DNA from: Aminivibrio sp.
GTDB lineage: Bacteria > Synergistota > Synergistia > Synergistales > Aminobacteriaceae
Length of the DNA: 64,000 nt
Direction: 5' to 3'
NCBI RefSeq assembly: GCF_016756745.1
Contig: NZ_JAESIH010000051.1
Span: 62,001-126,000, forward strand
The position numbers and the translations under genes were made by a program. The notes beneath the pieces were generated by a model. The model did not search any database, had not been told where the DNA came from, and saw nothing but the letters and a program-made list of their open reading frames with translations. The stretch's first letter is position 1; every line of letters begins with the position of its first letter. Below, in pieces: positions 24,476 to 32,826 of this stretch.

Positions 24476-26422
24476 ATGGAGCAGGAACGTTTTTCTTTTC
24501 AGGCCGAGGCGAAGCAACTTCTCGACCTCATGATCCATTCGGTGTATTCCAACAGGGATATTTTTCTTCGGGAACTGATTTCCAACGCTTCCGACGCCCT
24601 CGACAAGCGCCGCCTTGAACTTCTCGCCCACCCGGAGTTTGCCGACAGGGAAGGGGAGTCGGGCCTTTCTGCCCCATCGATCCGGATTTCCCGGGGCGCA
24701 GAGGGACGGACTCTCTTTGTCTCTGACAACGGGGTCGGGATGAACAGGGAAGAACTTACGAACTACATCGGTACCATCGCCAGGTCCGGAACCGGGGAAT
24801 TTCTCGCGGCCATGAAGGCCGGCAGAGAGTCGGTGGGGGCCGAAAGTCTTATCGGCCGGTTCGGAGTGGGGTTTTATTCCGCCTTCATGGTAGCCGACCG
24901 TGTGGAAGTGGTGACCCGTCGTCTCGGAGAAGGGAAAGGTTGGCGTTTTTCTTCCCCCGGTGACGGCACTTATACTCTTGAGGAGGCTGAACGGAACGAG
25001 CCCGGGACCACAGTGATCCTTCACCTCAAAACGCCCGACCGGGAAAAGGGCGAACGGGATTACGCCGACGAGTGGACCCTTCGGGACATCGTGAAAAGGT
25101 ACTCCGATTTCATCTCCTATCCCATCGTGATGTCCGTTTCAAAGACGCCTGAAGGCGGAGAAGAGGCTGAGGACCTGGTCCTGAACTCAGGAAAGGCCCT
25201 CTGGCGCCGTCCGGAAAAAGACGTGACCGACCAAGAATACGAAGAATTTTACAAACATATCGCCTCCGACTGGGAGCCGCCCCTCGGCAGGGTTGTTTTC
25301 TCCGTGGAGGGAGGAACTGAATTCCGGGGAATCCTGTTTTTCCCGTCGAAAGCTCCCTTCGATCTTCATTACGCGCCACGGAGCGAGGGCGTGAGCCTCT
25401 ATATCCGCAACGTGTTCATCATGAACGACTGCCGGGACCTGGTTCCGTCCTGGCTTCGCTTTCTAAGAGGCGTGGTGGATTCCGAGGACCTTCCGCTCAA
25501 CATCTCAAGGGAAATCCTCCAGGAGGATCCCCTCGTCCGGATCATCAGGAAGAGCCTTGTCCGGCGGGTCCTTGCCGCGCTGAAAAAAATGATGGCCGAC
25601 GACAGGGAGAAATACGTTCGCCTCTGGAAGGAGTTCGGGCCGGTTATCAAGGAAGGCCTTGCTTCCTTCGACGGCACCGAAAAGGAAAACCGGGAGGCCA
25701 TCCTAGAAATCTGTCTCTTCCCTTCCGCTTCCTCGGGGGATGGTTTTCTTTCCCTCGGCGAATACGTTGAGGCAATGAAAGAGGGACAGCAGGAGATTTA
25801 CTATATAACGGGAAAGAAGCTCCAGGTGCTCAGGAACTCCCCCCTTCTCGAACGGTGCCGGGAGAAAGGCTATGACGTGCTGCTTCTCGCCGACCCGGTT
25901 GACGAGGTGATCGCTCCCACCCTCCCGCACTTCAGGGGGAAGGAATTCCGGTCTCTCGAACGGGAGGATGCCCTGCCTCCCGAGGAAAGGGGGAAAGACG
26001 CTCCCCGGCCGGAAGGACTCGCCTCATTTTTGAAGGAGGTCCTCTCGGAAACGGTAAAGGACGTGAAAATTTCCTCACGCCTCACGGATTCACCGGCCTG
26101 CCTGGTAAGCGATGACGACGGGACATCTTTCAACATGGAGCGCATCCTCCGGTCCATGGGCAGGGAGGTCCCTCTCATGAAACGCATTATGGAAATCAAC
26201 CCGGATCACCCGGTGATTGTGAAAATGGACAGGCTGCTCGCTACGGGAGGATCGGAAGAAAAAGTGAGGGAATACGCCTTCCTCCTCCATGACCAGTGTG
26301 TTCTCGCGGAAGGAGGGCAGATAGCGGATCCTGCCCGTTTCGCCGGAAGGCTTTCCGCCCTTCTTGTCGAAAATTTGGATGCTACCGGAAGAGATTCCTC
26401 TCCCTCCGGTGAAGCACAATGA
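24476..26422 (+). CDS. htpG: Chaperone HtpG (bacterial Hsp90)
   Basis: This 648-residue cytoplasmic chaperone has the GHKL ATPase motifs of Hsp90. The first is NASDALDKRR with the catalytic glutamate just before it (near residue 34). DNGVGMNREEL follows near residue 83, and GRFGVGFYSAFMV near residue 124. The middle domain includes NISREILQED near residue 340 with the conserved arginine, and the dimerisation domain fills the C terminus. Length is close to E. coli HtpG (624). CAGGAGG precedes the ATG. No CIRCE operator was seen upstream. Its last four bases overlap the start of the EamA transporter gene, so translation may be coupled. Confidence 0.96.
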   Translation: MEQERFSFQAEAKQLLDLMIHSVYSNRDIFLRELISNASDALDKRRLELLAHPEFADREGESGLSAPSIRISRGAEGRTLFVSDNGVGMNREELTNYIGTIARSGTGEFLAAMKAGRESVGAESLIGRFGVGFYSAFMVADRVEVVTRRLGEGKGWRFSSPGDGTYTLEEAERNEPGTTVILHLKTPDREKGERDYADEWTLRDIVKRYSDFISYPIVMSVSKTPEGGEEAEDLVLNSGKALWRRPEKDVTDQEYEEFYKHIASDWEPPLGRVVFSVEGGTEFRGILFFPSKAPFDLHYAPRSEGVSLYIRNVFIMNDCRDLVPSWLRFLRGVVDSEDLPLNISREILQEDPLVRIIRKSLVRRVLAALKKMMADDREKYVRLWKEFGPVIKEGLASFDGTEKENREAILEICLFPSASSGDGFLSLGEYVEAMKEGQQEIYYITGKKLQVLRNSPLLERCREKGYDVLLLADPVDEVIAPTLPHFRGKEFRSLEREDALPPEERGKDAPRPEGLASFLKEVLSETVKDVKISSRLTDSPACLVSDDDGTSFNMERILRSMGREVPLMKRIMEINPDHPVIVKMDRLLATGGSEEKVREYAFLLHDQCVLAEGGQIADPARFAGRLSALLVENLDATGRDSSPSGEAQ

Positions 26423-27324
26423 CACCCACCGCCAAGGCACGGCTCAAGGCCTTCATTGCAGTTGTTGCGTGGGGAGGTTCGCTGCCTTCCATCAAGGTTG
26501 CGGTCGCGGAAGTCTCCTTCACGACTCTGATCTGGCTCCGTTTCGGGACAGGAGTGGCGGCGCTGCTCCTGTCCCTTCTTCTCAGGGGAAGGATTCGCTT
26601 TCTTCCCCTGAAGGAAGCGGCTGTCTTCGCCGGGCTGGGTTTTCTCGGGGTCTTTTTTCACAACGCTCTCCAGGCATTTGCCCTGAAAACCGTCTCGGCG
26701 GGCATGTCGGGGCTCATCGTGGCCGCGAACCCCATCGCCATAGCCCTCCTGGGGGCCCTTATTCTCGGCGAGAGGCTCGACGGGAGAAAGAAAGGCGGGA
26801 TCCTTCTAGCTGCTTTCGGTGTGCTGGTCATTCTCTCCAAAGGCGACCCCGGCGTCTTCCTGAGGAGAGGCTACAGCCGGGGAGAGTTGCTCATGGTGGT
26901 CAGTGTCTTTTCTTGGGGGCTTTTTTCCGTCTTTTCCCGGAAGGCTCTCAGGAAAACCTCCCCTGAACTCGGGATGGCTTATGCCCTTTCTTTCGGATGG
27001 CTGTTCGCCACCCTTCCCTTTCTCTTTTTCGGAGGGGTTTCGGAAATCCGGTCCATTTCTCCGGGAGCCTGGGCCAATATCCTGTTTCTCGGGGTGTGCT
27101 GCTCCGCCCTTGCCTATCTTTTCTGGTACGATGCCCTCCGGGAGCTTCCCGCATCCGAGGCGGGAAGCTTCCTCTACATCAATCCCGTGGTGGCCGTGCT
27201 TCTCTCAGCGGCCTTTCTCGGCGAGACCGTCACCCTTTCCATGATTGCCGGAGGTGTTCTTGTTTTCACCGGAGTATGGTTCGTCAACACGAAAAAAATA
27301 GCATCCCCTGCAGGGGAAAAATGA
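26419..27324 (+). CDS. EamA/DMT-family transporter
   Basis: This 301-residue inner-membrane protein has about ten hydrophobic segments arranged as two EamA repeats. The first is about residues 7-140 with PIAIALLGALILGERL, the second about 150-290 with NPVVAVLLSAAFLGETVT. This family exports amino acids, metabolites or nucleotide sugars; the substrate cannot be told. ATGA overlap with htpG suggests translational coupling. The pepA gene starts 22 bases after the stop, so the three genes probably form one transcript. Confidence 0.87.
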   Translation: MTPTAKARLKAFIAVVAWGGSLPSIKVAVAEVSFTTLIWLRFGTGVAALLLSLLLRGRIRFLPLKEAAVFAGLGFLGVFFHNALQAFALKTVSAGMSGLIVAANPIAIALLGALILGERLDGRKKGGILLAAFGVLVILSKGDPGVFLRRGYSRGELLMVVSVFSWGLFSVFSRKALRKTSPELGMAYALSFGWLFATLPFLFFGGVSEIRSISPGAWANILFLGVCCSALAYLFWYDALRELPASEAGSFLYINPVVAVLLSAAFLGETVTLSMIAGGVLVFTGVWFVNTKKIASPAGEK

Positions 27325-27346
27325 GTATTCAAGGAGTGTGAATTCA

Positions 27347-28810
27347 ATGAAGACAACAGCATCTCCCCTTTCCGGCGGAATCGTGTCCGGGAGCGGGGCC
27401 GCGGCTTTGTATGTATTTTCGGGAGAACCTCTCCCGGAGGGCATCCTTTCACCCGAAGACGCGGCGGCGGCTGCGGCCCTGCTCGATGATCCCTCGTTCG
27501 GAGCGAAAAAAGGAAAGATCGCGAAGACCCTCCTTCCGGGTTCTTCCCTTTCGCTGCTCTACCTTGTCGGCCTTGGTGAAAGAAAGGATTTCGGGGAGGA
27601 CGGCGTACGTTCCAGGACGGCGGAACTTGTCCGGAGGGCGAAAGGGGACGGGGTATCCCGCATTTCCGCCCTCCTGCCGGTTCCTTCAGACCGGAACGTG
27701 AGCTGTGCCGTGGCGGAGGGAGTGGAGCTAGGAAGCTATTCCTTCGAAAAATACAAGACCCGGAAGGAGGAAGACAGGCTTCCCGAACCGGATGAATTTA
27801 TCCTGTACTGCGGCGACGAGGAAGGGCTCTCCCTGGGAAAAATGCTCGCGTGCGCCCAGAACATGGCCCGCGACCTGGCCAACGAGCCGGGGAACAGGTC
27901 CAACCCCGTGACGCTGGCAGAGTATGCCCTTGCAGAAGCCCGGGATTTCGGCCTTGAGGCGGAAGTCTGGGACGAAAGGAAAATTCTTGAAGAGGGGATG
28001 GAGGGGCTTTATTCCGTGGGAATGGCATCCTCGACGCCCCCGAGGCTGGTCCGTCTCTCTTGGAAACCCGAAGGAAAACATCTCCGGAAAGTGGTCTTCG
28101 TCGGGAAGGGCATCACCTTTGACAGCGGGGGACTGAACATCAAGCCCGGCGACTTCATCCGGTCCATGAAGAGCGACAAATCCGGGGCGTGCAATGTTTT
28201 TGCCCTGCTCCGCGCTGCGGCGAAAATGAAGCTTCCCATGGAGGTTCACGGAATAGTGCCCCTCGCGGAGAACATGCCGGGCGGCAAGGCGTTCCGTCCC
28301 GACGATATTCTCCGGATGAGGAACGGCAAAACCGTGGAAATCGACAACACCGACGCCGAGGGGCGGCTTATCCTCGCCGACGCCCTGAGTTACGCTTCGG
28401 AACTCCGCCCCGATGTCATCATCGACATGGCAACCCTTACCGGAGCCTGTGCTGTGGCCCTGGGAACGTCCATTGCCGGCCTCTTTACCCCTGACGATGG
28501 TCTTGCCAAGGACCTTCTCGAAGCAGGAAAGACGAGGGGAGAACGACTGTGGCGGCTTCCTGAGGATGATGAGAGGATAGCGGAATCCATGAAGTCCCCC
28601 GTGGCGGACCTTGTGAATTCAGGAAGCAGATACGGCGGGGCCATCTTTGCTGCACGGTTTCTTCGAGAGTTCGTCGGGGAGGGGATCTCCTGGGCCCATC
28701 TCGACATTGCGGGTGTAGACTTCAACAAGGACGAGTATTCTGTCTACGGCAAGGGAGCCAGCGGTTTCGGCGTCAGGACCTGCCTGCAGTACCTTTTGTC
28801 CATCCTGTAG
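27347..28810 (+). CDS. pepA: Leucyl aminopeptidase (M17, cytosol aminopeptidase)
   Basis: This 487-residue enzyme removes N-terminal amino acids from peptides in the cytoplasm using two metal ions. The catalytic domain carries VGKGITFDSGGLNIKP near residue 253, KSDKSGA near residue 275 and the signature NTDAEGRL at residues 334-341. The N-terminal macro-like domain (residues 1-165) is also present. The ATG at 27347 is preferred to a GTG at 27338, which lies too close to AAGGAG. The role suits a peptide- and amino-acid-fermenting organism. It ends 40 bases before the convergent mnmE. Confidence 0.95.
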   Translation: MKTTASPLSGGIVSGSGAAALYVFSGEPLPEGILSPEDAAAAAALLDDPSFGAKKGKIAKTLLPGSSLSLLYLVGLGERKDFGEDGVRSRTAELVRRAKGDGVSRISALLPVPSDRNVSCAVAEGVELGSYSFEKYKTRKEEDRLPEPDEFILYCGDEEGLSLGKMLACAQNMARDLANEPGNRSNPVTLAEYALAEARDFGLEAEVWDERKILEEGMEGLYSVGMASSTPPRLVRLSWKPEGKHLRKVVFVGKGITFDSGGLNIKPGDFIRSMKSDKSGACNVFALLRAAAKMKLPMEVHGIVPLAENMPGGKAFRPDDILRMRNGKTVEIDNTDAEGRLILADALSYASELRPDVIIDMATLTGACAVALGTSIAGLFTPDDGLAKDLLEAGKTRGERLWRLPEDDERIAESMKSPVADLVNSGSRYGGAIFAARFLREFVGEGISWAHLDIAGVDFNKDEYSVYGKGASGFGVRTCLQYLLSIL

Positions 28811-28818
28811 CTCCAGAA

Positions 28819-28846
28819 CGGGGAGGAGCCTCAGAACTCCTCCCCG
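28819..28846. terminator. Hairpin between pepA and mnmE
   Basis: CGGGGAGGAG pairs perfectly with CTCCTCCCCG around an eight-base loop. It lacks a T-tract on either strand, so it may terminate weakly or protect 3' ends of the two convergent transcripts. Confidence 0.6.
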
Positions 28847-28850
28847 CGGC

Positions 28851-30260
28851 TTATTTTCCCACGCAGAACTGGCTGAAAATGTAGTCGAGCAGGGTATCGT
28901 CGCCGGAAATGCCGAGAAGACGTTCCATGGCGGACCGGGCCTCGCTGACGCAGGATCCGGCGATGTCCTGTCCCAGCCCTGCTTCAAGGGCCGCGGAGGC
29001 ATCCTTGAGAAAACCGATGGCGGCACGGATCTCGTTCACCTGCCTGGCGGACGTGTTCAGCCCCGAATCCAGAGCCCCTCCGCCTGCAATGGAGGAGACC
29101 ACGGCATCCTTCAGATTGTCCAGTCCGGTTCCCTTCTTTGCAGATATGGAAAGTATGGGACTTTCGGGCAGAAGCTCGGAAATCGCCTCTTCTGTGGTTC
29201 TTCCGGTATCATCCTTTCCGGGAGGAAGGTCCGATTTGTTCACTGCCACCACGTGGACGAGATCCCGCAGCCGTTCCGCCATGTCAAAGTCGAAGGGGGC
29301 CGGAGGAGCGCTTCCGTCGACCACCCAGATGCGCACGTCAGCATTCGTGAAGGCCTCCTCGGCCAGGGAGATCCCGATGGCCTCCACCTCGTCTGAGGGT
29401 ACTCCCATTCCGGCCGTGTCAACCAGGCGAAGGGGTATGCCGCGGTATGTGAGCACTTCCTCGATGAGGTCCCTTGTGGTGCCGGGAATGGCCGTGACAA
29501 TCGCCCTCGACTCCCTGAGAAGAGCGTTGAGAAGGGAAGATTTCCCCACGTTCGGCCTGCCCACGATGGCCACCCTGATCCCTTCCCGGAGAAGAAACCC
29601 CGTGGCGCATCGGTCCAGCAGGTCCTCCAGACTTTGGCGGATTGTCTGGAGGGAATGGTCCGTATCCTCGTCGCTTCCGTAGGGGAGGTCTTCCTCAGGA
29701 AAGTCGAGGGAAACTTCCATTTTCCCCGAGAGAGCCAGCAGCTCGTCGTAGATGTCCTTCGCAAAGGAAGCAAGTTCTCCCTTCAACGTCCGGGCTGCGG
29801 CCCGGAGAGCCTCGTCGCTCCGGGAGCGGATGATCCCCAGGACAGCTTCCGCCTGGGTCAGGTCGATCCTGCCGGACAGGAACGCCCGTTTCGTGAACTC
29901 TCCGGGCTCGGCGAGGCGGGCTCCCCGGCAGAGGAGAATCTCCAGGCATTTCTGAGCTACCAGGGTGCCGCCGTGGGTGTGGATTTCCACAACTTCTTCC
30001 CCCGTGTAGCTTTTCGGGGGGGCAAACCACACGGCGAGTACTTGGTCGATGGCGACACCCTTTTCGTCGAGAAGATAGCCGTTCCGGAGGTATCTGGAGG
30101 GAATTTCCGCAAGAGGGACGGCAAGAGAAAGCTGCCTGTCGGCAAGAACCCTCGCTTCCGGTCCAGACAGGCGGACAATGGCTATGCCCGCTTCACCCCA
30201 GGCTGTAGCAATGGCGGCAATAGTATCTCTTTCACCGATGTGCGGACTCATCGAACCCAT
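28851..30260 (-). CDS. mnmE: tRNA uridine-5-carboxymethylaminomethyl modification GTPase
   Basis: This 469-residue protein works with MnmG to modify the wobble uridine of tRNAs. The N-terminal tetrahydrofolate-binding domain starts with DTIAAIATAWGEAGIAIVR. The G domain inserted in the helical domain has GRPNVGKSSLLN near residue 232, DTAGM near residue 280 and NKSD near residue 346. The C terminus ends in the diagnostic FCVGK motif (CxGK) required for modification. GGAGGGGGAG precedes the ATG. The partner mnmG is not in the window. Confidence 0.96.
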   Translation of the reverse strand: MGSMSPHIGERDTIAAIATAWGEAGIAIVRLSGPEARVLADRQLSLAVPLAEIPSRYLRNGYLLDEKGVAIDQVLAVWFAPPKSYTGEEVVEIHTHGGTLVAQKCLEILLCRGARLAEPGEFTKRAFLSGRIDLTQAEAVLGIIRSRSDEALRAAARTLKGELASFAKDIYDELLALSGKMEVSLDFPEEDLPYGSDEDTDHSLQTIRQSLEDLLDRCATGFLLREGIRVAIVGRPNVGKSSLLNALLRESRAIVTAIPGTTRDLIEEVLTYRGIPLRLVDTAGMGVPSDEVEAIGISLAEEAFTNADVRIWVVDGSAPPAPFDFDMAERLRDLVHVVAVNKSDLPPGKDDTGRTTEEAISELLPESPILSISAKKGTGLDNLKDAVVSSIAGGGALDSGLNTSARQVNEIRAAIGFLKDASAALEAGLGQDIAGSCVSEARSAMERLLGISGDDTLLDYIFSQFCVGK

Positions 30261-30312
30261 CGTTCTCTCCCCCTCCGGCTTCTTTTCCGCTCACTTTGGT
30301 ATATTACATCAA

Positions 30313-30379
30313 ATTTCCCCCGGACGCAGAAAAAATCCCCCCTTTTTCGGGGGGGATTTTTTCTGCGTCCGGGGGAAAT
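30313..30379 (-). terminator. Very long perfect inverted repeat acting as terminator
   Basis: Arms of 30 bases (30313-30342 and 30350-30379) are exactly complementary around a seven-base loop. The inner part is a classic terminator for the minus-strand aminotransferase gene: a run of A, then TCCCCCC, loop, GGGGGGA, then six T residues. Symmetry then continues outward for another 17 bases. It begins two bases after that gene's stop codon. Confidence 0.9.
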
Positions 30380-30380
30380 C

Positions 30381-31604
30381 TCAGTGTACGGCTGGAATGG
30401 CCAGTTCGTTGACCGCCTCGGCGAGGCGCTTCACGCCCTCCTCGATGATTTCCGGGGACGGGAAGGTGTAGCACAGCCGCGCATTGTGGATGCCGGCGCC
30501 TGCGGTAGGGCAGAAAGGGTCACCGGGAACAAAGGCCACTTTCTTCTCGATGGCCCTTTTGAAAAGATCATTAGTGTTTACCGTGGGGAATTTCAGCCAG
30601 TAAAAAAAGCCCCCTTCCGGCTTGACCCAGGTGACTCCCAGGGGCGCGAGGTGTTTCTCGAAGCTCTTTTCCATGGCGTCCCGTTTCACCTTGTAGTTGT
30701 CGATGATCACTGGGAGATGGCGGTCAAGGTGGCCGTTGATGCAGTACTCCGCTACCAGGGCCTGGGTGATGGTGCTGGAGCACAGATCGGTCCCCTGTTT
30801 GAACACTGTGAGATTCCGGATGATTTCCTTCGCCCCCGTTACCCATCCTACGCGGGTTCCTGGTGACAGGATCTTCGAGAAGGACCCGGCATAGATTACG
30901 CCTCCCTGGTCGTGGAACGAGAATATGGACGGCAGATGGTCGCCTTCGTACCTGACATACCCATATGGATCGTCCTCGAAAATGGGGATATTGTATTGTT
31001 TGGAAATATCCACAAGTTTTTTTCGCCGTTCCACGGACATGGTCGATCCGCCGGGGTTGTGGAAATTCACGATAGTGTAGATGAACTTGATCTTCTTCCC
31101 TTCTGAGCGGGCTTTTTCGATGATGCCGGGGAGAAGGTCCACCTGCATCCCGTTGCGGTCAGTGGGAACACCGAGGAAGCTGCCGCCGTGGTTGAAGAAC
31201 ACGGTGAGAGCGGCAAGGTAGGATGGGTCTTCGGTAATAACGTAATCCCCCTTGTCGATCATGGACCATGCGAAAAGGTCAAGGGCCTGCTGGGAGCCGG
31301 TGGTAATCAGCATTTCTTCAGGTGCGACCTTCCGCCCCATCCGGGGGGCAGTCCATGCTGCAAGGAATTCCTTGAGTGGGGGATATCCTTCGGTGGTACC
31401 GTACTGAAGAAGTTCCTTACCCTGATCCTTGAGGATGTGGGCCCCCTCGTAGAACTGGTCCACCGGGAAAACTTCGGGGGCAGGCATGCCTCCCGCGAAG
31501 GAGATCATGCCGGGCTGCTTGATCACTGCCAGCATTTCCCGGATCGGTGACGGCCGGTTGTTCTTCGCCACGGAACTGAAGTTGTCCTGCCAAATCCCGC
31601 TCAT
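30381..31604 (-). CDS. Class I/II PLP aminotransferase (2-aminoadipate/branched-chain type, LysN-like)
   Basis: This 407-residue protein resembles the aminotransferases related to LysN and the MocR catalytic domain, without a DNA-binding domain. MISFAGGMPAPEVFP near residue 34, LQYGTTEGYPPLKE near residue 66 and TTGSQQALDL near residue 102 are typical. The PLP lysine is in AGSFSKILSPGTRVGW near residue 245. Likely substrates are 2-aminoadipate, leucine or aromatic amino acids with 2-oxoglutarate, which suits amino acid fermentation. AAGGGAGG precedes the ATG. It has its own extended -10 promoter and a striking terminator. Confidence 0.9.
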   Translation of the reverse strand: MSGIWQDNFSSVAKNNRPSPIREMLAVIKQPGMISFAGGMPAPEVFPVDQFYEGAHILKDQGKELLQYGTTEGYPPLKEFLAAWTAPRMGRKVAPEEMLITTGSQQALDLFAWSMIDKGDYVITEDPSYLAALTVFFNHGGSFLGVPTDRNGMQVDLLPGIIEKARSEGKKIKFIYTIVNFHNPGGSTMSVERRKKLVDISKQYNIPIFEDDPYGYVRYEGDHLPSIFSFHDQGGVIYAGSFSKILSPGTRVGWVTGAKEIIRNLTVFKQGTDLCSSTITQALVAEYCINGHLDRHLPVIIDNYKVKRDAMEKSFEKHLAPLGVTWVKPEGGFFYWLKFPTVNTNDLFKRAIEKKVAFVPGDPFCPTAGAGIHNARLCYTFPSPEIIEEGVKRLAEAVNELAIPAVH

Positions 31605-31690
31605 TTCTTCGCCTCCCTTAATTTGTCCGCTTCTTCACTAATTATTCGGATTTTACGCCATAGAAACAAAAAAACCGATAATACAACTAT

Positions 31691-31699
31691 ATTATAGCA
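31691..31699 (-). promoter_or_regulatory. Extended -10 promoter of the LysN-like aminotransferase
   Basis: On the minus strand TGC-TATAAT spans 31699-31691, a perfect extended -10. A -35 match is poor. It lies 21 bases from the end of repeat copy E and gives a leader of about 80 bases. Confidence 0.62.
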
Positions 31700-31719
31700 C
31701 GAAGAAGGGAAGCGGCGTA

Positions 31720-32002
31720 ACCTAAATCCGCTCATTTTTCAGGCAGAGGGAGTGTCGCCGGGCATACGGTGAATTCGCCCTCCCCAGGGGAGAAGAGATC
31801 TCGCTCCGCGCTCTTTGCGGAGAGGCCCCTGGGGAAGGGCGCCTGAGGCGAGAGAAACCGACACGGATGTCGGTTTCACAGGCAGGCAGCCGGCGAACGC
31901 GGGGAGCCGCGGGACTCGCTTGGGCAGTTGTCACGAACGACAATTCGCCCCCCCGCCCAATCGGTCCCTGTGACACTCCCCGCTGGGGTGCGGATTTAGG
32001 GA
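31720..32002 (+). repeat. Family-1 interspersed repeat, copy E (full length)
   Basis: It begins CCTAAATCCGC and ends GCGGATTTAGGG, in the same orientation as copies A and B. The perfect internal hairpin AACCGACA-CGGA-TGTCGGTT is visible near 31856. It occupies most of the 470-base gap between the aminotransferase promoter and the M48 protease gene; the remaining 70 bases (32003-32072) show no feature that I can name. Confidence 0.85.
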
Positions 32003-32072
32003 AGCGAAAGGCTGTTGTGTTGCACAGGTTCCGGTTTCTGAAACAGCGACAATTATTGGATCGTTTATTTCG

Positions 32073-32705
32073 TCATTTTCGTGGTTCTATCGCCGATGCG
32101 TTATTTCTCAGGTGAAGAAGCCGCCTGTCCGTAGGGGGGTGGGAGTTGAATCCGTTCGGAGAGGTCTTGTACCCTGCGGCCTTTATTTTTTCCATTGCCC
32201 GGACGAGTCCCCACGGGCTGTAACCGGCGGCGAAGGCTGTCTGGATGCCGTAGTCGTCCGCGGCCACTTCCTGTTCCCTGCTGAAGCCCGATTCCGCCAG
32301 GGCCATGCCGACGCCTCCGACAATCTCACGGGCAGCATTTCCTTCAAAGGCACGGGAAAGAAGTCCCCAGAGGAGGCTGCGCCCTACGGAACTGTTGTAA
32401 TGTCCAAGCTGTATGTGCCCAACCTCGTGGGCGAGAATGCCCGCTATTTCGTCCTCGTGGTCGAGTATGGCCATCAGCCCGGTAGTGACATGGACCGAAT
32501 GATTGCCTGGCGAAAACTCCACCCATGCGTTAGGTTCCTTTTTGTTCTCGAAGTTGACCGGTTCATGCTCGATTCCTGCCGCTGCTGAAATGGTCTTCCA
32601 GGCGCGGTTTACCGCGGCCTGGTCAATGGCGGCTTCCAGCGTTCCGGTGAAAAGAAGGGCCAGAAGAGAAACGGCGGGAAGGAGCTTCCATATTATTTTT
32701 TTCAC
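32073..32705 (-). CDS. M48-family metalloprotease, exported (LoiP/YcaL type)
   Basis: This 210-residue protein has a signal peptide (residues 1-25) and a zinc-protease motif HEVGH at residues 93-97. The third ligand lies in REQEVAADDYG, with E146 and D150. This is the compact M48 architecture of periplasmic LoiP/YfgC-like proteases involved in envelope protein quality control. It has no extra TPR domain. No lipobox cysteine is present, so it is probably soluble or loosely membrane-bound. It is divergent from the threonine-synthase-like gene and has a plausible promoter at 32726-32754. Confidence 0.9.
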   Translation of the reverse strand: MKKIIWKLLPAVSLLALLFTGTLEAAIDQAAVNRAWKTISAAAGIEHEPVNFENKKEPNAWVEFSPGNHSVHVTTGLMAILDHEDEIAGILAHEVGHIQLGHYNSSVGRSLLWGLLSRAFEGNAAREIVGGVGMALAESGFSREQEVAADDYGIQTAFAAGYSPWGLVRAMEKIKAAGYKTSPNGFNSHPPTDRRLLHLRNNASAIEPRK

Positions 32706-32725
32706 ATCCTTCTCCTCCTTTTTCC

Positions 32726-32754
32726 TTGATAAAATTCCCGAGATTGTCTTTCAA
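32726..32754 (-). promoter_or_regulatory. Promoter of the M48 protease gene
   Basis: On the minus strand TTGAAA (32754-32749) and TATCAA (32731-32726) have a 17-base spacer. The AAGGAGGAGAAGG ribosome site follows directly downstream. Confidence 0.5.
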
Positions 32755-32812
32755 ACTTTGTTTCTTTTTCATTCTCGCCTATTTTTTTCATGCAGGGAAG
32801 GGGAGAATTACG

Positions 32813-32818
32813 TATAAT
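32813..32818 (+). promoter_or_regulatory. -10 element very close to the thrC-like start
   Basis: A perfect TATAAT ends only eight bases before the ATG at 32827. If used, transcription would begin at or next to the start codon and give a leaderless mRNA. No matching -35 was found. Confidence 0.35.
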
Positions 32819-32826
32819 ATCCTATT

